Origin: an uncultured Spirochaetales bacterium
GTDB lineage: Bacteria > Spirochaetota > Spirochaetia > Sphaerochaetales > Sphaerochaetaceae
NCBI GenBank assembly: GCA_934247875.1
Contig: CAKQJZ010000014.1
Span: forward strand, 1 to 31,980
Length of the DNA stretch: 31,980 nt
Direction: 5' to 3'
Position numbers and translations under genes: made by a program. Positions 8,301 to 15,167 of the stretch are shown in pieces (within the stretch, counting starts at the first letter, position 1; each line of letters begins with the position of its first letter). Under the pieces are notes generated by a model. That model made no database searches, had not been told where the DNA came from, and was given only the letters and a program-made list of their open reading frames with translations.

Positions 8301-8658
8301 TGATCTGTTAGAGAAAGAGAATCCAGGTTGCTTTGACGATCAGAATAATACTTTTATCGATATGTATATGAAGTCTGGCCTATATATCACAGAGATTGTT
8401 AAGAGACTGTTCAGAAGTGAGAAGCTGAAAAAACTTTATCCAGATAAAGAGATGAGGCTAAAGCATATATTTGCTAAGCAGGTGTATGGATTAGCTCCTA
8501 CAGAGATTATCTACAATATTTCAAAGAACTATATTCTAGGATTCTCGGATGATATTGAGATTTCAGAGCATAACTTGAGGCAAGCTGATGCCTTGAAGCT
8601 TATCGAAGATGGAAAACTAGATGATTATCTGAATAAAGAATTTGGAGGAGTACAATAA
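5338..8658 (+). CDS. GIY-YIG nuclease / DEAH superfamily-2 helicase / methyltransferase-like fusion
   Basis: This 1,106-residue protein is the likely restriction subunit of the module. Residues 15-97 resemble a GIY-YIG nuclease of the T5orf172 kind (CYAYTTPG, then GWIKIGYT, an Arg at 44, and a final EWF). Residues 150-530 form a superfamily-2 translocase: Walker A CKPRFGKT (about 156-163), DEAH at 274-277, SGTP at 301-304, TTGVTIPEW at 494-502 and QAAFRAQNP at 519-527. Residues 650-870 are rich in Lys and Glu and probably helical or coiled. Residues 976-1085 look like the start of a methyltransferase: motif X NQIFTPKKTVKEMVDLL, motif I-like FIDMYMKSG and VYGLAPTEIIYN, but with no NPPY. AAGGAG lies about 9 bases before the ATG. 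The order nuclease-helicase-methylase recalls single-chain ISP restriction enzymes, with the catalytic methylase half in a separate gene. Nuclease activity is inferred. Confidence 0.85.
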   Translation: MKTPEINTSKNIIPMCYAYTTPGVTYNEGWIKIGYTEAQKVEDRIKEQTHTAHVIGQEEWRGSAIYDDGSGESFTDHDFHAFLTKNEIERYPKTEWFKTTPEISKRLFDSFRAKRFSAIKSDSVSSYYLRDEQAEAVSMAIEHYKNDDNDEVLWNCKPRFGKTLSTYDLIRSVDAKNILIVTNRPAIANSWYDDYNKFVGTINDYYFVSTTDSVKDRKLVKDYNTFKQEKLHNPNAKLIYFLSLQDLKGSLHFGGKYNKLAEIKDIKWDILVIDEAHEGVDTLKTDVAFDHVDRKFTLHLSGTPFKALANDKFRETCIYNWTYADEQKKKREWKGEGNNPYESLPQLNMYTYQMSEIVKGQLEDGIEINGETEEYAFDLNLFFETNGNGSFKHPEAVDDFLNALTKNEKYPFSTPELRKELKHTFWILNRVDSAKALAKKLKEHPVFENYEVVLAAGDGKIDDNAEETMKALDKVRKAIRENDKTITLSVGQLTTGVTIPEWTAVLMLSNMKSPSLYMQAAFRAQNPWKYSVAGKWYRKENAYLFDFDPARTLTIFEEFANDLSTETSDGRGDMATRKENVRELLNFFPVIGEDDDGEMVLLDAEKVLSIPRKIHSQEVVRRGFMSDFLFQNISSVFRAPKCVLDIIGKFEAVKEPKKELNIEENTADDLCIDENGNVNPSDEFINNKAKDLFGDAIYGDKAEIEDKLNDAVENAGLDLSSIEDPYKEIKERFHSDVIDPLINIASNEYREKFSASNMKRLERRLKSQGDILVNKVTGDYEIKLKEAKAEHHELLSNASTQAQVNAANEWFKTTTEDAKTELTENLNNLVNEYSESSKAEIVRTLETQRMEDSKAEAETRIKDRLRGFSRTIPSFLMAYGDDKTTLKTFDTIVSDKVFEEVTSISLDQFRFLRDGGKYTDEKTGEEKEFAGNIFNPVTFDDSVKEFLRLKKELSDYFEESSNLDIFDYIPPQKTNQIFTPKKTVKEMVDLLEKENPGCFDDQNNTFIDMYMKSGLYITEIVKRLFRSEKLKKLYPDKEMRLKHIFAKQVYGLAPTEIIYNISKNYILGFSDDIEISEHNLRQADALKLIEDGKLDDYLNKEFGGVQ

Positions 8659-8659
8659 T

Positions 8660-8830
8660 ATGCCTAGAGAAAGAAAAGATAGCAGACCTTTCAATATTAA
8701 TCTTGCTACTCCTCTTTGGGACAAAGTAAATGAATACAATGCTCATACAGGTATTCCAAAGACTGTGATAGTGGAAAAGGCACTTGAAGAGTATTTTTCA
8801 AAACGAGAAAAAGAAGATTTAAATAAATAG
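8660..8830 (+). CDS. ribbon-helix-helix protein at the end of the module
   Basis: The product is 56 residues from ATG 8660, one base after the helicase stop. GGAGG at 8644-8648 supports this start over a TTG at 8642. The sequence RPFNINLATPLWDKVNEYN, then TGIPKTVIVEKALEEYF, is a typical ribbon-helix-helix layout: a short beta strand followed by two helices with a turn at GIPK. Such proteins bind DNA as dimers and act as repressors or antitoxins. No toxin-like partner is adjacent, so it may regulate the operon or assist DNA binding by the large subunit. Both are inference from position. The ORF ends just before the hairpins shared with the convergent acyl-CoA ligase gene. Confidence 0.75.
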   Translation: MPRERKDSRPFNINLATPLWDKVNEYNAHTGIPKTVIVEKALEEYFSKREKEDLNK

Positions 8831-8854
8831 AGGCCAAAGTTTATTTAGCCTCTA
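8828..8854 (+). terminator. weak hairpin after the restriction-modification module
   Basis: A 7-bp perfect stem (TAGAGGC / GCCTCTA) with a 13-base loop begins in the stop codon of the ribbon-helix-helix gene. No T-run follows on the plus strand, so termination efficiency is uncertain. Confidence 0.35.
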
Positions 8855-8869
8855 GTATAGTTATCAATG

Positions 8870-8896
8870 AAAAAGGCTCCTAGATATCTAAGAGCC
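8870..8896 (-). terminator. intrinsic terminator of the acyl-CoA ligase gene
   Basis: On the minus strand, GGCTC-t-TAG ATAT CTA-g-GAGCC forms a stem with one mismatch, followed directly by TTTTT. It lies 6 bases after the ligase stop codon. Confidence 0.75.
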
Positions 8897-8902
8897 GGTG
8901 CG

Positions 8903-10609
8903 TTATGCCTTAACTGTTCTGCGTTTGATTTTCTGAGTTGTTGTGACTTCCATTGCTTCGTCTAAGATAGTGATCTTCTCGATCTTCTTGTAGCCAACAA
9001 GGTTCTTGTTGACTTCACTTACTATCTCATTGATGTGCTTCTCAATTGCAGATTTGTCTTTGCCTTTTGAGTACTCAGCAGATGGATGTATTACAGCTTC
9101 AATGGACTCTGATGGTACGTTTGGCTTGAGCTGGAAGCCGCGGATCAGTATCTGGTCGATATCACTATAGAGCTGGAACATATCTTCAATCTCTTCAGGG
9201 TATACATTCTTGCCACCTTCTGTAACGATCAGGTTCTTCTTTCTTCCTTTGAGAAATAGGTAGTTCTCATCATCAAGGTATCCAAGGTCTCCTGTGCATA
9301 GATATCCATTCTCATCAAATAGCTCATCAGTGTGCTCTTTGTCTTTTAAGTATCCTAGGCAGATGTTGTCGCCTTTGACTCTGATCTCACCAACACCATC
9401 ACTATCTTTATCTGCGATTATCATATCGACAAATGGGAATACTTTACCAACAGAGTCTGTCTTGAAGTGCTCTGGTGGGTTGAGTGTGAGAATAGGGGAT
9501 GTCTCTGTAAGTCCATAGCCTTGCAAGAAGTTCAGACCAAGTGCCTGGTACTTCTTGAACACTTCTCCAGCAAGTGGACCTGCGCCGCAGATCAAGAGCT
9601 TTGCGTGGTCTAAGCCTAACTTTGCAAGTATGTTCTTGTTGAAGAAATTCTTCATAGGTGTTTTTCCAAAATGAACTTTGCACCAGAGGTTATAGTTCAT
9701 AAGCGCATTGACCATGCCAAATGTGAATGCGCCTTTAGCTTTGAGCTGCTTCTCAATGCCTGCTAGGAGCTTGTTGTAAAGCAGTGGGATGCCCATGAAG
9801 ACTGTTACACCACCATTCTTCATATCATTGATCATCCTCGATACTACAATGCCATGTCCAAATAGACATTCAGCACCATGAAGTACAGATTCAATCAATA
9901 CAGCTGTGCAGCAATAGCTATGGTGGAGTGGAAGGAGTGCATAAAGCACGTCTTTCTCATCAACGCCCATTCCATCAGCTGCCTGGTATGCGTCGCTTGT
10001 AATATTGGCATGCGTCAGTACTGCGCCTTTTTCGTTTCCTGTAGTTCCGCTAGTGAATAGTATAGCAGCTACATCATTCTCATTTAAATGAACCATTTCT
10101 TTTAGTGGTTCATTATCAAGTTTATAGATTTTGCTGTATTTGTCTGTTTTGGCTTTCAGCGCTGTCTTTCCTTTGATGCTCTTGAACCAGGCATTATCAA
10201 GCTCTTCGAGTTTATCTAGTACATCTTCATCTGCAAATACGTACTTGACTTCAGCAAATTCACCAAGCTCTGCAACTCTTTCGATTTTCATCTGATTATC
10301 TATAGGAGTTACAATGCATCCAGCATATGATGTAGCAAAATATGCAGTTGCCCACTCTCTGCTGTTTTTTCCATTGATCATTACTACATCGCCTTTCTTT
10401 AGGCCTGCAGCATGCAAGAGAAATGCAGCTTTCTTGATTTCTTCGTATTCTTCTTTGTATGTATAGGTCTCTTTGCTGCTTTCAATGACTGTGAAGCTGT
10501 TGTTATTAGGAAAACGTCTGACTGCGATTTCAAATAGAGCAGGAATAGTTGGCCATTTACCTTCAACTAAGTCAGGATAGCTTTTGAGAATATCCCATTT
10601 ATGAGCCAT
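8903..10609 (-). CDS. AMP-forming long-chain acyl-CoA ligase
   Basis: This 568-residue member of the adenylate-forming superfamily probably activates fatty acids with ATP to acyl-AMP and then acyl-CoA. The phosphate-binding motif TSGTTGNEKG is at residues 186-195, the adenine/magnesium motif GYGLTETSP at 364-372, and TGDLG at 439-443. The hinge region GRKKNLIVTEGGKNVYP (455-471) precedes the small C-terminal domain. A lysine in TQKIKRR near the C-terminus is in the place of the catalytic lysine. Chain-length preference cannot be read from sequence; an acyl-ACP synthetase or other AMP-ligase is possible. The ATG at 10609 has GGAGA about 9 bases upstream. The gene has its own candidate promoter and a good terminator, so it seems to be transcribed alone, although a HAD phosphatase gene lies upstream on the same strand. 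Confidence 0.85.
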   Translation of the reverse strand: MAHKWDILKSYPDLVEGKWPTIPALFEIAVRRFPNNNSFTVIESSKETYTYKEEYEEIKKAAFLLHAAGLKKGDVVMINGKNSREWATAYFATSYAGCIVTPIDNQMKIERVAELGEFAEVKYVFADEDVLDKLEELDNAWFKSIKGKTALKAKTDKYSKIYKLDNEPLKEMVHLNENDVAAILFTSGTTGNEKGAVLTHANITSDAYQAADGMGVDEKDVLYALLPLHHSYCCTAVLIESVLHGAECLFGHGIVVSRMINDMKNGGVTVFMGIPLLYNKLLAGIEKQLKAKGAFTFGMVNALMNYNLWCKVHFGKTPMKNFFNKNILAKLGLDHAKLLICGAGPLAGEVFKKYQALGLNFLQGYGLTETSPILTLNPPEHFKTDSVGKVFPFVDMIIADKDSDGVGEIRVKGDNICLGYLKDKEHTDELFDENGYLCTGDLGYLDDENYLFLKGRKKNLIVTEGGKNVYPEEIEDMFQLYSDIDQILIRGFQLKPNVPSESIEAVIHPSAEYSKGKDKSAIEKHINEIVSEVNKNLVGYKKIEKITILDEAMEVTTTQKIKRRTVKA

Positions 10610-10678
10610 AGTAGTTAATCTCCATATATCAGCTATTTTGACACTTGAAAGGGGAATGTAAAAATAGTGATATGAAAT

Positions 10679-10707
10679 AATTTATTGGAGATGATGAGTT
10701 TAATCAA
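10679..10707 (-). promoter_or_regulatory. candidate promoter of the acyl-CoA ligase gene
   Basis: On the minus strand, TTGATT (10702-10707) is separated by 17 bp from TAAATT (10679-10684). It lies 70 bases before the ligase ATG, in the 135-base gap after the HAD gene. Confidence 0.45.
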
Positions 10708-10720
10708 GTAGTAGTGACTA

Positions 10721-10737
10721 TTAACTATAGTAGTTAA
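10721..10737. promoter_or_regulatory. perfect palindrome, possible operator
   Basis: TTAACTA-tag-TAGTTAA has 7-bp perfect arms, just upstream of the ligase promoter. A 12-base part of it (ATAGTAGTTAAT) recurs at 10608-10619 across the ligase start codon. Confidence 0.35.
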
Positions 10738-10744
10738 TGGCTAG

Positions 10745-11521
10745 TTATTGTACTTTTTGGCCCTTTTGTGGAAAAAGGACAGGATCTTTAAGCATGTCGA
10801 TAAGCTCTGGATATATTACGTTAGAGAGCTTCTGAAGCGCTTCTTTGTCGCCAGAGCCTGTCAAGAGTGCGACGCTATATCCGACTTTGCCATTCTTTGC
10901 GAATTCCATATCGATTATAGTGTCTCCAACAACAGCAACTTCATCTTCTGATATCTCATACTCTTCGCAGAACTGTCTTATTGCTTCTGCGTTAGGCTTC
11001 TTCTTGCAGTCTGAGTCGCCGCATCTGATGTATGAGATGAGGTCTTCAACACCCATGCGCTCGATAAATAGCTTAGTAGAGCTTGTAATGTCATTAGTTA
11101 CGATACCAATGATCATTCCTCTGTTTTTGCATGCTCTGAATACAGATTTGACGTTAGAGAAGTTCATCTGCTTTATCTTCTCATCAATGCCATAGTCACT
11201 TCGCTTCATCAGATTCAGGAATGCTTTTGTGACTTTATATATATTGAGGCGGTATTTTATGCTAGTTGCTACTAATCTGATTATTGCTGATGGAATATTG
11301 TTATGTCTGAAGAGAATGCCTTCTGGATAGTTGTTGCCATCCTTATCTACACCAATAACAACTTCAAAGGAATGAAGACATCGCTCTTTCTCCTCATCTG
11401 TCAGTTTATTCATAGGTATAGTTGTTCTGAGCATATTATCGATAACGCTTCCCCAGACTTCTCCATAATTGAAGAGAGTTCCGTCTTTATCGAATAGTAT
11501 TCCCCTTATTCTCTTTTCCAT
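10745..11521 (-). CDS. HAD-superfamily phosphatase (phosphoglycolate phosphatase-like)
   Basis: This 258-residue HAD hydrolase carries all four motifs. Motif I is LFDKDGTLF, with nucleophile Asp11 and acid/base Asp13. Motif II is GIVTND, with Thr142. Motif III has Lys in CKKKPNAEA (about 173-175). Motif IV is VVGDTIIDMEFA (Asp200 and Asp204). The long helical insertion between Asp13 and motif II is a class-I cap of the phosphoglycolate phosphatase/beta-phosphoglucomutase type. The substrate is unknown; the family includes phosphoglycolate, sugar phosphate and pyrophosphate hydrolases. No strong ribosome-binding site is visible before the ATG at 11521. The gene diverges from ispE, with 61 bases between the two starts. 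Confidence 0.8.
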   Translation of the reverse strand: MEKRIRGILFDKDGTLFNYGEVWGSVIDNMLRTTIPMNKLTDEEKERCLHSFEVVIGVDKDGNNYPEGILFRHNNIPSAIIRLVATSIKYRLNIYKVTKAFLNLMKRSDYGIDEKIKQMNFSNVKSVFRACKNRGMIIGIVTNDITSSTKLFIERMGVEDLISYIRCGDSDCKKKPNAEAIRQFCEEYEISEDEVAVVGDTIIDMEFAKNGKVGYSVALLTGSGDKEALQKLSNVIYPELIDMLKDPVLFPQKGQKVQ

Positions 11522-11582
11522 AGATATTAAGCATATGCAAAATAGCTAACTTTGACTACACTTTATGTTAGTGTGGTGCTAA

Positions 11583-12407
11583 ATGATTGTTAATGCATAT
11601 TCAAAGATAAATGTAGGCCTTGCTGTTAAAGGCAAAAGAGAAGATGGTTTTCATGAAATTGATTCATATTTTGTACGTACTTCTCTCTCTGATATCCTCG
11701 AAATAGATATTAAGCCATCAGATGAGCTAGTGATAGAAATCAGAAGCAATGTAGAGTACCTTGATGGCTCAAAGCCTGATCTGATGGAAAAGGCTGCGAA
11801 GCTATATGCTGCAAAAAGCGGAAAGGCTTTCTCTATCAAAATCAGAGTTGATAAGCTTATCCCATCTAAAGCGGGGCTTGGCGGTGGAAGCAGTGATGCT
11901 GCGTCTGTGCTTTTAGCGCTCAACAAAGAATTCGGCGCTTTTTCTTTTGCTGAAATCCAAGATTTAGCACTCTCTATTGGCTCTGATGTGCCATTCTTTA
12001 CTTCTTCTCTTTCTCTCGCGCGTGTCAAAGGCCGCGGCGAGATAATAGAGAAAGCAGAAGGGCTTCTTAGCTACTTAGGCCTTATTATATTCATGCCTCT
12101 AGAGGGTGTTTCAACAGGAAATGCTTATTCATATCTTGATTCTATAGAAAGGGTGTATGTTACTCTTCCTCCTCTCTCTCAATCTATTTCAAAGAAAGAT
12201 TATCCTAATGACTTTGAAAGAGCTGATGATGCTTTAGTGAAGAAAATAGAGAAAGCTTTTCCTTCTCACTTTGTCTCTCTATCTGGGTCTGGAAGCGCTG
12301 TATATATGCTAGTAAAGAAGGGCAGTGACTATGAGAAACTCTATCTGAAGGCTGTCGCTTTAGCGCGAAAAGAGCATTTGGAGCTGTTTCCTGCGCGTTT
12401 TATCTAG
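11583..12407 (+). CDS. ispE: 4-diphosphocytidyl-2-C-methyl-D-erythritol kinase
   Basis: This 274-residue GHMP kinase phosphorylates CDP-methylerythritol at the 2-hydroxyl with ATP, the fourth step of the non-mevalonate isoprenoid pathway. Lys8 lies in AYSKINVGL. The ATP-binding glycine loop is KAGLGGGSSDAASVLL (residues 96-111). Catalytic Asp136 lies in SIGSDVPFF. The C-terminal GHMP motif is LSGSGSAVYMLVKK. Length is close to the usual 280-300. The ribosome-binding site is weak. The gene shows that the organism uses the DXP route, relevant because an MTA-to-DXP shunt is one reading of the mtaD-cupin-mtnA operon. No clear terminator is visible before the next gene. Confidence 0.92.
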   Translation: MIVNAYSKINVGLAVKGKREDGFHEIDSYFVRTSLSDILEIDIKPSDELVIEIRSNVEYLDGSKPDLMEKAAKLYAAKSGKAFSIKIRVDKLIPSKAGLGGGSSDAASVLLALNKEFGAFSFAEIQDLALSIGSDVPFFTSSLSLARVKGRGEIIEKAEGLLSYLGLIIFMPLEGVSTGNAYSYLDSIERVYVTLPPLSQSISKKDYPNDFERADDALVKKIEKAFPSHFVSLSGSGSAVYMLVKKGSDYEKLYLKAVALARKEHLELFPARFI

Positions 12408-12423
12408 ATAATCTTTAAAAAAA

Positions 12424-12453
12424 TTGAAGAAAAAAGCCGCTCTTGCTGTTAAT
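12424..12453 (+). promoter_or_regulatory. tentative promoter for the nucleoside uptake operon
   Basis: TTGAAG (12424-12429) and GTTAAT (12448-12453) are separated by 18 bp. A perfect TATAAT at 12463-12468 is also present, but a start from it would fall inside the ribosome-binding site AAGGAGG (12471-12477), so I prefer the upstream pair. Confidence 0.35.
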
Positions 12454-12485
12454 ATGGAAAAGTATAATACAAGGAGGCGGATATT

Positions 12486-13577
12486 ATGAAAAAAGCGATA
12501 TCCATAGTACTGGTGCTATTATGTGCCATCTCTCTATTCGCTAATGGAGCTAAAGAGTCTTCATCAAGCGATCAGATCAAAGCAGTGCTTCTTACAGACT
12601 CAACAGGCATAGATGATAAATCATTCAACGCTGCAGCTTGGCGTGGAATGCTTCAGTTCTATGGTGATGAGGGGAAAGGCAAGGGCACTCTTTATCAGAA
12701 TATTACAGCTCAGACAACAGATGAGTATATTCCTAACCTCAAGAACGCAGCTGAAGGGGATTGGAACCTGATTATCACAACTGGCTTTACATGGAGTGAT
12801 GCAATCAATGAAGTTGTTGGCCTCTATCCAGATCAGAAGTTCATCATCGTTGACGTTGACTGGTGCCTAGACAGCGACAATCTGATTCAGTACATCTATG
12901 AGGAAGAGCAGGGCTCATACATGGTTGGTGTTGCAGCTGCTATGCAGGCAAAGAAAGACGGAATCGAAAATCCTAAGTTTGGATTCATCGGCGGTATTCC
13001 AGGCGCAACAATCACAAAGTTCGAGATTGGTTACTTTGAAGGTATCAAGAGCATCTATCCTAATGCAGAGCTCGTAGATTACTATGCTAACTCATGGGCT
13101 GCTCCAGAGCTTGCTAAGACTGTAGCTAAGAGCTGGTACGACAATGGCGTATACTGCATCTTCTCAGCAGCAGGTGGTACAGGCAACGGTACAATTGCAC
13201 AGGCTAAAGAGTATAGAATGGCTGGCAAGAACGTATGGGCTATCGGCGTAGACTCTGACCAGTATGAAGATGGCATATATGATGGAAAGAACTCAGCAGT
13301 TCTTACATCAATGCTTAAAGTCGTAGAGAACTCTACAATCGACGCACTTGAGAAAACAGCTAATGGCACATGGAAGGGCGGCGTTGTAGTTCAGAACCTG
13401 AAGAATGGCGGCGTAGGCTACTCAAAGGCTAACCCAGCACTTTCTAAGGAAGCTATTGAAGCTGCAGACAAAGTTGCAGATCAGATTCTCTCTGGTTCAA
13501 TCACTATTGATAAGACTTATGCTTCAGCACTCGCTGCAGGCAAGGTTCCAGCAGGACTTTCAGCTATCGACGACTGA
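12486..13577 (+). CDS. BMP-family nucleoside-binding protein of an ABC transporter
   Basis: This 363-residue extracytoplasmic substrate-binding protein belongs to the BMP/PnrA (TmpC) family, which binds purine nucleosides and delivers them to the permease. The start has a very strong ribosome-binding site (AAGGAGG). Residues 1-19 form a signal peptide (MKK, hydrophobic core, SLFA), followed by NGAKESSSS. After it comes the family's ligand-site signature, LLTDSTGIDDKSFNAAAW (35-52). No canonical lipobox cysteine is present: the only Cys in the signal region (Cys13) is inside the hydrophobic core and preceded by Leu. The protein may therefore be cleaved by signal peptidase I, unlike most family members, which are lipoproteins. 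The gene is followed by a hairpin and then by the ATPase and two permease genes, which fits a nucleoside importer. Confidence 0.9.
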   Translation: MKKAISIVLVLLCAISLFANGAKESSSSDQIKAVLLTDSTGIDDKSFNAAAWRGMLQFYGDEGKGKGTLYQNITAQTTDEYIPNLKNAAEGDWNLIITTGFTWSDAINEVVGLYPDQKFIIVDVDWCLDSDNLIQYIYEEEQGSYMVGVAAAMQAKKDGIENPKFGFIGGIPGATITKFEIGYFEGIKSIYPNAELVDYYANSWAAPELAKTVAKSWYDNGVYCIFSAAGGTGNGTIAQAKEYRMAGKNVWAIGVDSDQYEDGIYDGKNSAVLTSMLKVVENSTIDALEKTANGTWKGGVVVQNLKNGGVGYSKANPALSKEAIEAADKVADQILSGSITIDKTYASALAAGKVPAGLSAIDD

Positions 13578-13591
13578 TTGATATTTTTACG

Positions 13592-13612
13592 GGCACGCAG
13601 CTTTTGCGTGCC
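13592..13612 (+). terminator. partial terminator between binding-protein and ATPase genes
   Basis: An 8-bp perfect stem GGCACGCA / TGCGTGCC with a 5-base loop is followed by TATATGTTTTTC. It lies inside an operon, 14 bases after the stop, so it probably lowers transport-gene expression relative to the binding protein. Confidence 0.75.
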
Positions 13613-13634
13613 TATATGTTTTTCAAGGTAAAAT

Positions 13635-15167
13635 ATGAGCAAATACGCTATTGAGATGAGGGGCATTACCAAGACATTCCCTGGCATTATCGCAAATGAT
13701 AATGTCAATCTTGCTGTAAAAGAGAATGAAGTTCATGCAATTCTTGGCGAGAATGGTGCTGGAAAGAGCACTCTGATGTCTGTCTTATTTGGTGCCTATG
13801 CAGCAGATAGTGGAGAGATCTACATCAAAGGCAATAAAGTAGATATCAAGAATCCTAATGTTGCAACTGAACTTGGCATTGGAATGGTCCATCAGCATTT
13901 CAAGCTTGTTCATAACTATACAGTTACAGAGAACATCGTGCTTGGCAGAGAGCCAAAAAACAAATTCGGAATTCTTTCTCTTAAAGCTGCTGAAGAGAAA
14001 GTCAAAGAGCTTTCTGAGCGCTATGGGCTATTTGTAGACCCAAAGGCAAAGATCGATGACATCACAGTTGGCCAGCAGCAGCGTGTCGAGATTCTCAAGA
14101 CGCTCTACTCTGATTCAGATATCATCATCCTCGATGAGCCTACTGCTGTTCTGACACCGCAGGAGATCGATGAGCTTATTGAGATAATCAGAACGCTCAA
14201 AAAAGAGGGTAAGACTATTGTGCTTATCACTCATAAGCTAAAGGAAATCAAAGCTGTTGCAGATAGATGCTCTGTGCTTCGTCGCGGACGCTATATTGGC
14301 ACAGTAGATATCACAGAAAATACTAGTGAGCAGGAGCTTGCAACAATGATGGTTGGCCGTCCTGTTCGCTTTGATATAGAAAAGAGTCCATGTAAGCCTG
14401 GTGAAGTTGCGCTTTCAATTGAGAATCTTTCCGTGAAGGACTCAATTGGGACAATGAAGGTAAAGGATCTCTCTCTTGATGTAAGGAAGGGCGAGATAGT
14501 CGGCATTGCAGGTGTCGACGGAAATGGACAGACAGAGCTCTTCTACGCTCTATCGGGCCTTACTAAAGCTGAGAGTGGCTCCATTATATTAGATGGTGAA
14601 GATATTACATCTCTTACAATCCGTGAGCGTATTGAAAGAGGCATTGGCCATATTCCAGAAGATAGGCAGAAGCATGGAATAATTGCTGGCATGACTATTG
14701 CTGAGAATATGGTGCTTAAAGATTATTACGAGGATAAGTACACGAAGAAGTTCGGCGTGCTTGATTACAAGAAGATAAGAGAGAATGCCGATGAGCTTAT
14801 AAAAGAGTTTGATGTAAGGTCTGGAGAGGGCGGCAACACTCCAGCTGGTTCTCTCTCTGGCGGCAACCAGCAGAAAGTCATCGTTGCGCGTGAGATCTCA
14901 CTATCTCCTAATGTGCTTTTAGTTGCGCAGCCTACAAGAGGCTTAGACGTTGGTGCTATTGAGTACATAAGAGCCAGATTGATAAATGAGCGCGATAAAG
15001 GCAGAGCTGTGCTATTAGTATCATTTGAGCTTGATGAGATCATGAATCTTTGTGATAGGATCGCAACTATTTCAAAGGGTTCTATCGTCGGTATCTACAA
15101 CGAAGGCGAAGTAACCCAGGAAGAGATTGGTCTTATGATGACAGGCATCAAAAAGGAGGAGAAATGA
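13635..15167 (+). CDS. nucleoside ABC transporter ATPase, two nucleotide-binding domains
   Basis: This 510-residue protein has two fused ATPase domains, as in the simple-sugar and nucleoside (NupA/YufO) importers. Domain 1 has Walker A GENGAGKS (38-45), a signature in the form TVGQQQR (144-150) and Walker B IIILDEPTA (163-171). Domain 2 has a degenerate Walker A GVDGNGQTE (293-301), signature LSGGNQQ (407-413) and Walker B LLVAQPTRGLD (428-438), where Gln replaces the usual Asp-Glu pair region. Such asymmetry is normal in this family: one site is expected to be weak in hydrolysis. It would energise the two following permeases at the inner membrane. AAGG lies about 7 bases before the ATG. The stop overlaps the next start (ATGA). 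Confidence 0.92.
   Translation: MSKYAIEMRGITKTFPGIIANDNVNLAVKENEVHAILGENGAGKSTLMSVLFGAYAADSGEIYIKGNKVDIKNPNVATELGIGMVHQHFKLVHNYTVTENIVLGREPKNKFGILSLKAAEEKVKELSERYGLFVDPKAKIDDITVGQQQRVEILKTLYSDSDIIILDEPTAVLTPQEIDELIEIIRTLKKEGKTIVLITHKLKEIKAVADRCSVLRRGRYIGTVDITENTSEQELATMMVGRPVRFDIEKSPCKPGEVALSIENLSVKDSIGTMKVKDLSLDVRKGEIVGIAGVDGNGQTELFYALSGLTKAESGSIILDGEDITSLTIRERIERGIGHIPEDRQKHGIIAGMTIAENMVLKDYYEDKYTKKFGVLDYKKIRENADELIKEFDVRSGEGGNTPAGSLSGGNQQKVIVAREISLSPNVLLVAQPTRGLDVGAIEYIRARLINERDKGRAVLLVSFELDEIMNLCDRIATISKGSIVGIYNEGEVTQEEIGLMMTGIKKEEK

Noticed and set aside
11651..12028. Antisense open frame in ispE
   Set aside because: Ser/Ala-rich shadow of the GHMP kinase coding sequence.
12463..12468. 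Perfect TATAAT before the BMP gene as its -10 element
   Set aside because: Transcription would begin within or after the ribosome-binding site AAGGAGG, and no -35 lies at the right distance.
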